This document shows, in pieces, positions 31,376-33,833 of a stretch of DNA of 33,833 nucleotides. The stretch lies in the NCBI GenBank assembly GCA_049318685.1, contig JBMOFW010000005.1, positions 1-33,833 on the forward strand, written 5' to 3'. The position numbers and the translations under genes are program-made. The notes beneath the pieces were generated by a model that did not search any database, had not been told where the DNA came from, and saw only the letters and a program-made list of their open reading frames with translations. Every line of letters starts with the position of its first letter. The stretch's first letter is position 1. Source of the stretch: JAIXWP01 sp049318685 (lineage in GTDB: Bacteria; Bacteroidota; Bacteroidia; Flavobacteriales_D; Sanyastnellaceae).

Positions 31376-33833
31376 TTATCTAAAAATGGTGATTGTGCCC
31401 TCTTTTTCGATAAAATTTCCACGAATACCTTCAGCCTTCACACGGTAATTATATACTCCATCAGGAACATAATACTCGCCCGCTTTGGAGTGACCCACCC
31501 AAACTTCTTGAATATCTTTAGACTCGAATACGATATCGCCCCAACGATTGAATATGCGAATTTCATAATTTCTTAAATCATGTCCTTTCACCTCAAAAAC
31601 ATCATTGATTCCATCCCCATTTGGTGTAAAAGCTGATGGAACATACACATTGGCCAACGGATAATATGTTTCAGAAATAGTGCGCACGCACCCCAATTCA
31701 CCGGTTACGGTCAACGAAACCACCCAAGGATCCAAATTCGAAAATGCATGCGAAACAACTGATTCGGAAGAAGTGGTTTCTCCGTTCAAGTCCCATTCAA
31801 TTGAAGCTGCATTGTGCGACCAATCCATGAGTTGGATGCCAAATTCTCCAATGTAATCCATACTGAAGCTAGGCACAACATCCTCAATATTGACCAATAT
31901 TTGGGCATTTGCGACATTGTTACACTGATCTTCGACTTGTACAGAATACATTGTGCTCACTTCAGGAGCCACATACAATTGATTTTGAAATCCGCCCATT
32001 TCACTCCAAGTGTATTCAAAATCGCCAACACCGCCGGTCGCATTCGCGACAATGAAGAGGGTTTCTCCGATACAAAGCGTTGTATCATTATTCAACGAAA
32101 CATCAATAGGCACAGCGGGTACAAAAATCTGCATTTGATCCTGCCCGCTATTTCCACATGCATCATCTACAGTTAAAGTCATGGCAACATCGCCATTCGC
32201 GGCGTAGACCAATTCATCTGACACGCCAACAACTCCTCCTCCATCATTCCAAGAATATGTATACGTTCCAATTCCACCCGAAACAACTGCACTCAAAATG
32301 GACTCGTCAATACACGTTACGTAAATATCCTCTCCCAAATCAACGGTGATCGGAATGTTTGGAACCTCAATATTGAGTTCATCAGCCGAGCTGTTACCGC
32401 ATTCATCCGTCACTTGTACGCTGAGAATGGCATCGCTATCGGTATTCAGATTGTAGACCGCGCCGAAGCCTGCATTTTGACCGTTGAATTGCCAGTTGTA
32501 AGAAAAGGCACCAACCCCGCCATTGATTTGCGCATCAATAACAATATTTTGCGTGCAATCAACTGTCAGGTCGCTACCAAGATCCACCGCCACGGAAACT
32601 TGCGGTACAAGAATCTCAATAAAATCCTCATTTTCATTTCCGCATTGGTCAGACACAGTTAACGCTACTGTAGACGATTGATCTGTTTGAAAGTCAATGG
32701 TAGGTGTTGTTCCCAAATTGCCATTTTGCTGCGTCCACTGATAATTTATTGCTCCAACCCCACCACTGACGGTGGCACTCAACGTAGTTACATCGATACA
32801 AGTCACTTGAATATCGCTTCCCAGATCGACCGCAATTGGCACCGGCGGAATAGCTATTTGAACATTATCTGAAACGGTGTTTGAACATTCATCTTCCACG
32901 GTCAGTGTGACGGTAGTTGTTGCAGAAGCCTGATAATTGAGTGATTGTGATGTTCCCAAAATATTTCCAGGCGTAGACCATTGATACGAATACGTCCCCA
33001 CTCCACCTGAAGGTATCGCGTTGAGGGTAGTCAAATCAAGGCAAGTTGCTGTGATATCGGGACCAAGATCAAGTATTACGGGCACTGCCGGAATAGCGAT
33101 TGAAATCGCTTCGGAAGCTTGCGATTGACATTCATCGGTTACTTCCAATTCCAATGTTCCCGGAACACCTTGAAAAACATTAATCGATCCGTTGTTGCCC
33201 CCTACTGCATTATTGTTAAACGACCATGCATAGGAATAGGCGCCGAATCCACCGGAAACCGTGCTCGTAGCAATAATATTGTCGAGGCAAGTCAAGGTCT
33301 GATTTCCACCGAGATCAATACTGATCGGTGGATATGAATTAAACACAACCGACATCACGCCAGTGACCGGAACCACACCGCACGTATCCAGCACCGTAAA
33401 TTGATAATCTGTAGGTTGACCGGGAGTAACATTGACTGAATTTGTTTCACCAAAATCATCCCAGATGACGCTGTAATAGCCGATTCCGCCCGAAATTTGT
33501 GGAGTTAAGGTGGCAGATGCATTGCAATCTATAGACACTTGCGGAGCCAACACATTGAGTGGAGGTAAATCGTTAATTTCCACATTTACTTCCAAGTTAC
33601 TCGCTGCAGAAGAGCACGTAGAAAGTGCCTCGATCATAATTTGAATATTCTCCAAGCCTTCCGTCATATTGTCCTGAATCGCCTGAATGGGAATAATAAA
33701 TTCGGTTTGAAAGGGAGCAAAAGTTATCGTAGAAGGCACTGTTGTGTAATCTACACCGTTGGTAGCGGTTCCCAGAACAGAAACGTTATAACTGATCGAT
33801 TCTGTATTATTCCCGGGGCGAACGATTGATATA
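31376..33833 (-). CDS. T9SS type B surface protein with seven PKD/SprB-like repeats (5' part outside window)
   Basis: The frame is open from the right edge to the stop at 31376, 819 codons. A GTG at 33739 could be mistaken for a start, but upstream codons (ISYNVSVLGTATNGVDYTTV) continue a Calx-beta-like domain, so the gene begins outside the window. After that unit come seven repeats of about 80 residues, each with a VDLG-type start, a Cys, SGGVG-YSY-W and a second Cys in TDECGN-like form. They run from 33559 to 31877. The C-terminus (YVPSAFTPNGDGINDVFEV, FNRWGDIVFES, VPDGVYNYRV) is the gliding-type T9SS domain. It is likely a surface adhesin, and a paralogue of the neighbouring gene in layout. 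The 93-base gap after it holds no clear terminator. Confidence 0.88.
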   Translation of the reverse strand, partial: ISIVRPGNNTESISYNVSVLGTATNGVDYTTVPSTITFAPFQTEFIIPIQAIQDNMTEGLENIQIMIEALSTCSSAASNLEVNVEINDLPPLNVLAPQVSIDCNASATLTPQISGGIGYYSVIWDDFGETNSVNVTPGQPTDYQFTVLDTCGVVPVTGVMSVVFNSYPPISIDLGGNQTLTCLDNIIATSTVSGGFGAYSYAWSFNNNAVGGNNGSINVFQGVPGTLELEVTDECQSQASEAISIAIPAVPVILDLGPDITATCLDLTTLNAIPSGGVGTYSYQWSTPGNILGTSQSLNYQASATTTVTLTVEDECSNTVSDNVQIAIPPVPIAVDLGSDIQVTCIDVTTLSATVSGGVGAINYQWTQQNGNLGTTPTIDFQTDQSSTVALTVSDQCGNENEDFIEILVPQVSVAVDLGSDLTVDCTQNIVIDAQINGGVGAFSYNWQFNGQNAGFGAVYNLNTDSDAILSVQVTDECGNSSADELNIEVPNIPITVDLGEDIYVTCIDESILSAVVSGGIGTYTYSWNDGGGVVGVSDELVYAANGDVAMTLTVDDACGNSGQDQMQIFVPAVPIDVSLNNDTTLCIGETLFIVANATGGVGDFEYTWSEMGGFQNQLYVAPEVSTMYSVQVEDQCNNVANAQILVNIEDVVPSFSMDYIGEFGIQLMDWSHNAASIEWDLNGETTSSESVVSHAFSNLDPWVVSLTVTGELGCVRTISETYYPLANVYVPSAFTPNGDGINDVFEVKGHDLRNYEIRIFNRWGDIVFESKDIQEVWVGHSKAGEYYVPDGVYNYRVKAEGIRGNFIEKEGTITIFR
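31877..33559 (-). repeat. Seven tandem protein-level repeats of about 243 bases
   Basis: Counting from the GTG at 33739, repeat units start at residues 61, 138, 220, 301, 382, 463 and 544. The four from 220 are exactly 81 residues (243 bases) apart, covering 33082-32111. Conserved positions are VDLG-D near the start, TC(I/L)D, SGG(V/I)G, a Trp and D(E/Q/A)C(G/S)N. Nucleotide identity has drifted, so this is an old duplication series rather than a recent one. Confidence 0.8.

Noticed and set aside
31877..33559. Regular repeats considered as a CRISPR array
   Set aside because: The period is 243 bases, the reading frame is open throughout, the repeats are protein-level and no cas gene is present.
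33737..33739. GTG as the start of the large repeat protein
   Set aside because: The frame continues to the window edge with Calx-beta-like sequence, so this is an internal valine codon.

Overview
The window looks like chromosomal DNA of a member of the Bacteroidota, most likely Flavobacteriales or a close relative. The evidence is two type IX secretion (T9SS) surface proteins with gliding-type C-terminal domains, a T9SS type A cargo protein, a DUF4835/PorD-family protein, the Bacteroidota-type RNA polymerase omega/Rpb6 homologue, menaquinone synthesis (MenG), a TonB-dependent receptor with a carboxypeptidase-regulatory-like N-terminus, and promoter -7 boxes of the TAnnTTTG type. Coding density is very high and no intergenic gap reaches 300 bases. 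I see no tRNA, rRNA, CRISPR array, insertion sequence or phage gene.

Left part (1-7646, minus strand): eight closely packed genes read leftward as a probable operon: truA, an ABC exporter, a PaaI-type thioesterase, a class I aminotransferase, an RfaE1/HldE-like kinase, menG, aroA and the start of lpxD, which leaves the window. Upstream lie a small T9SS cargo gene with a CX4CH motif (7702-8544) and an alpha-oxoamine synthase (8655-9899) of the serine palmitoyltransferase/cysteate acyltransferase type. Each of these two ends in a clear intrinsic terminator.

Middle (9900-18346): a divergent control region holding a 12-bp-arm inverted repeat and two -7 boxes separates the alpha-oxoamine synthase from bamD-rpoZ. 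A weak terminator follows, then coaBC, porD, a membrane acyltransferase and recN. These are envelope assembly, CoA synthesis and DNA repair genes. A large TonB-dependent receptor converges on recN.

Right part (18446-33833): an Lhr-type DNA helicase, a secreted TPR-like protein, a translationally coupled FemAB-like transferase and Gfo/Idh/MocA oxidoreductase pair, a patatin fused to a POTRA/outer-membrane barrel (type Vd-like), and a cobalamin/metal-receptor-fold protein without signal peptide. The last is divergent from an orphan sensor histidine kinase that overlaps gpmI. Two tandem minus-strand T9SS surface proteins close the window; the second carries an array of 81-residue repeats and continues past the right edge.

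No clearly new multi-gene system is visible. The most interesting points are the bamD-region palindrome, near-symmetric promoter/start signals between the receptor-fold gene and the kinase, a CoaC active site with two of three canonical residues changed, an unusual patatin oxyanion loop, the regular T9SS repeat array, and terminators embedded in neighbouring coding sequence.
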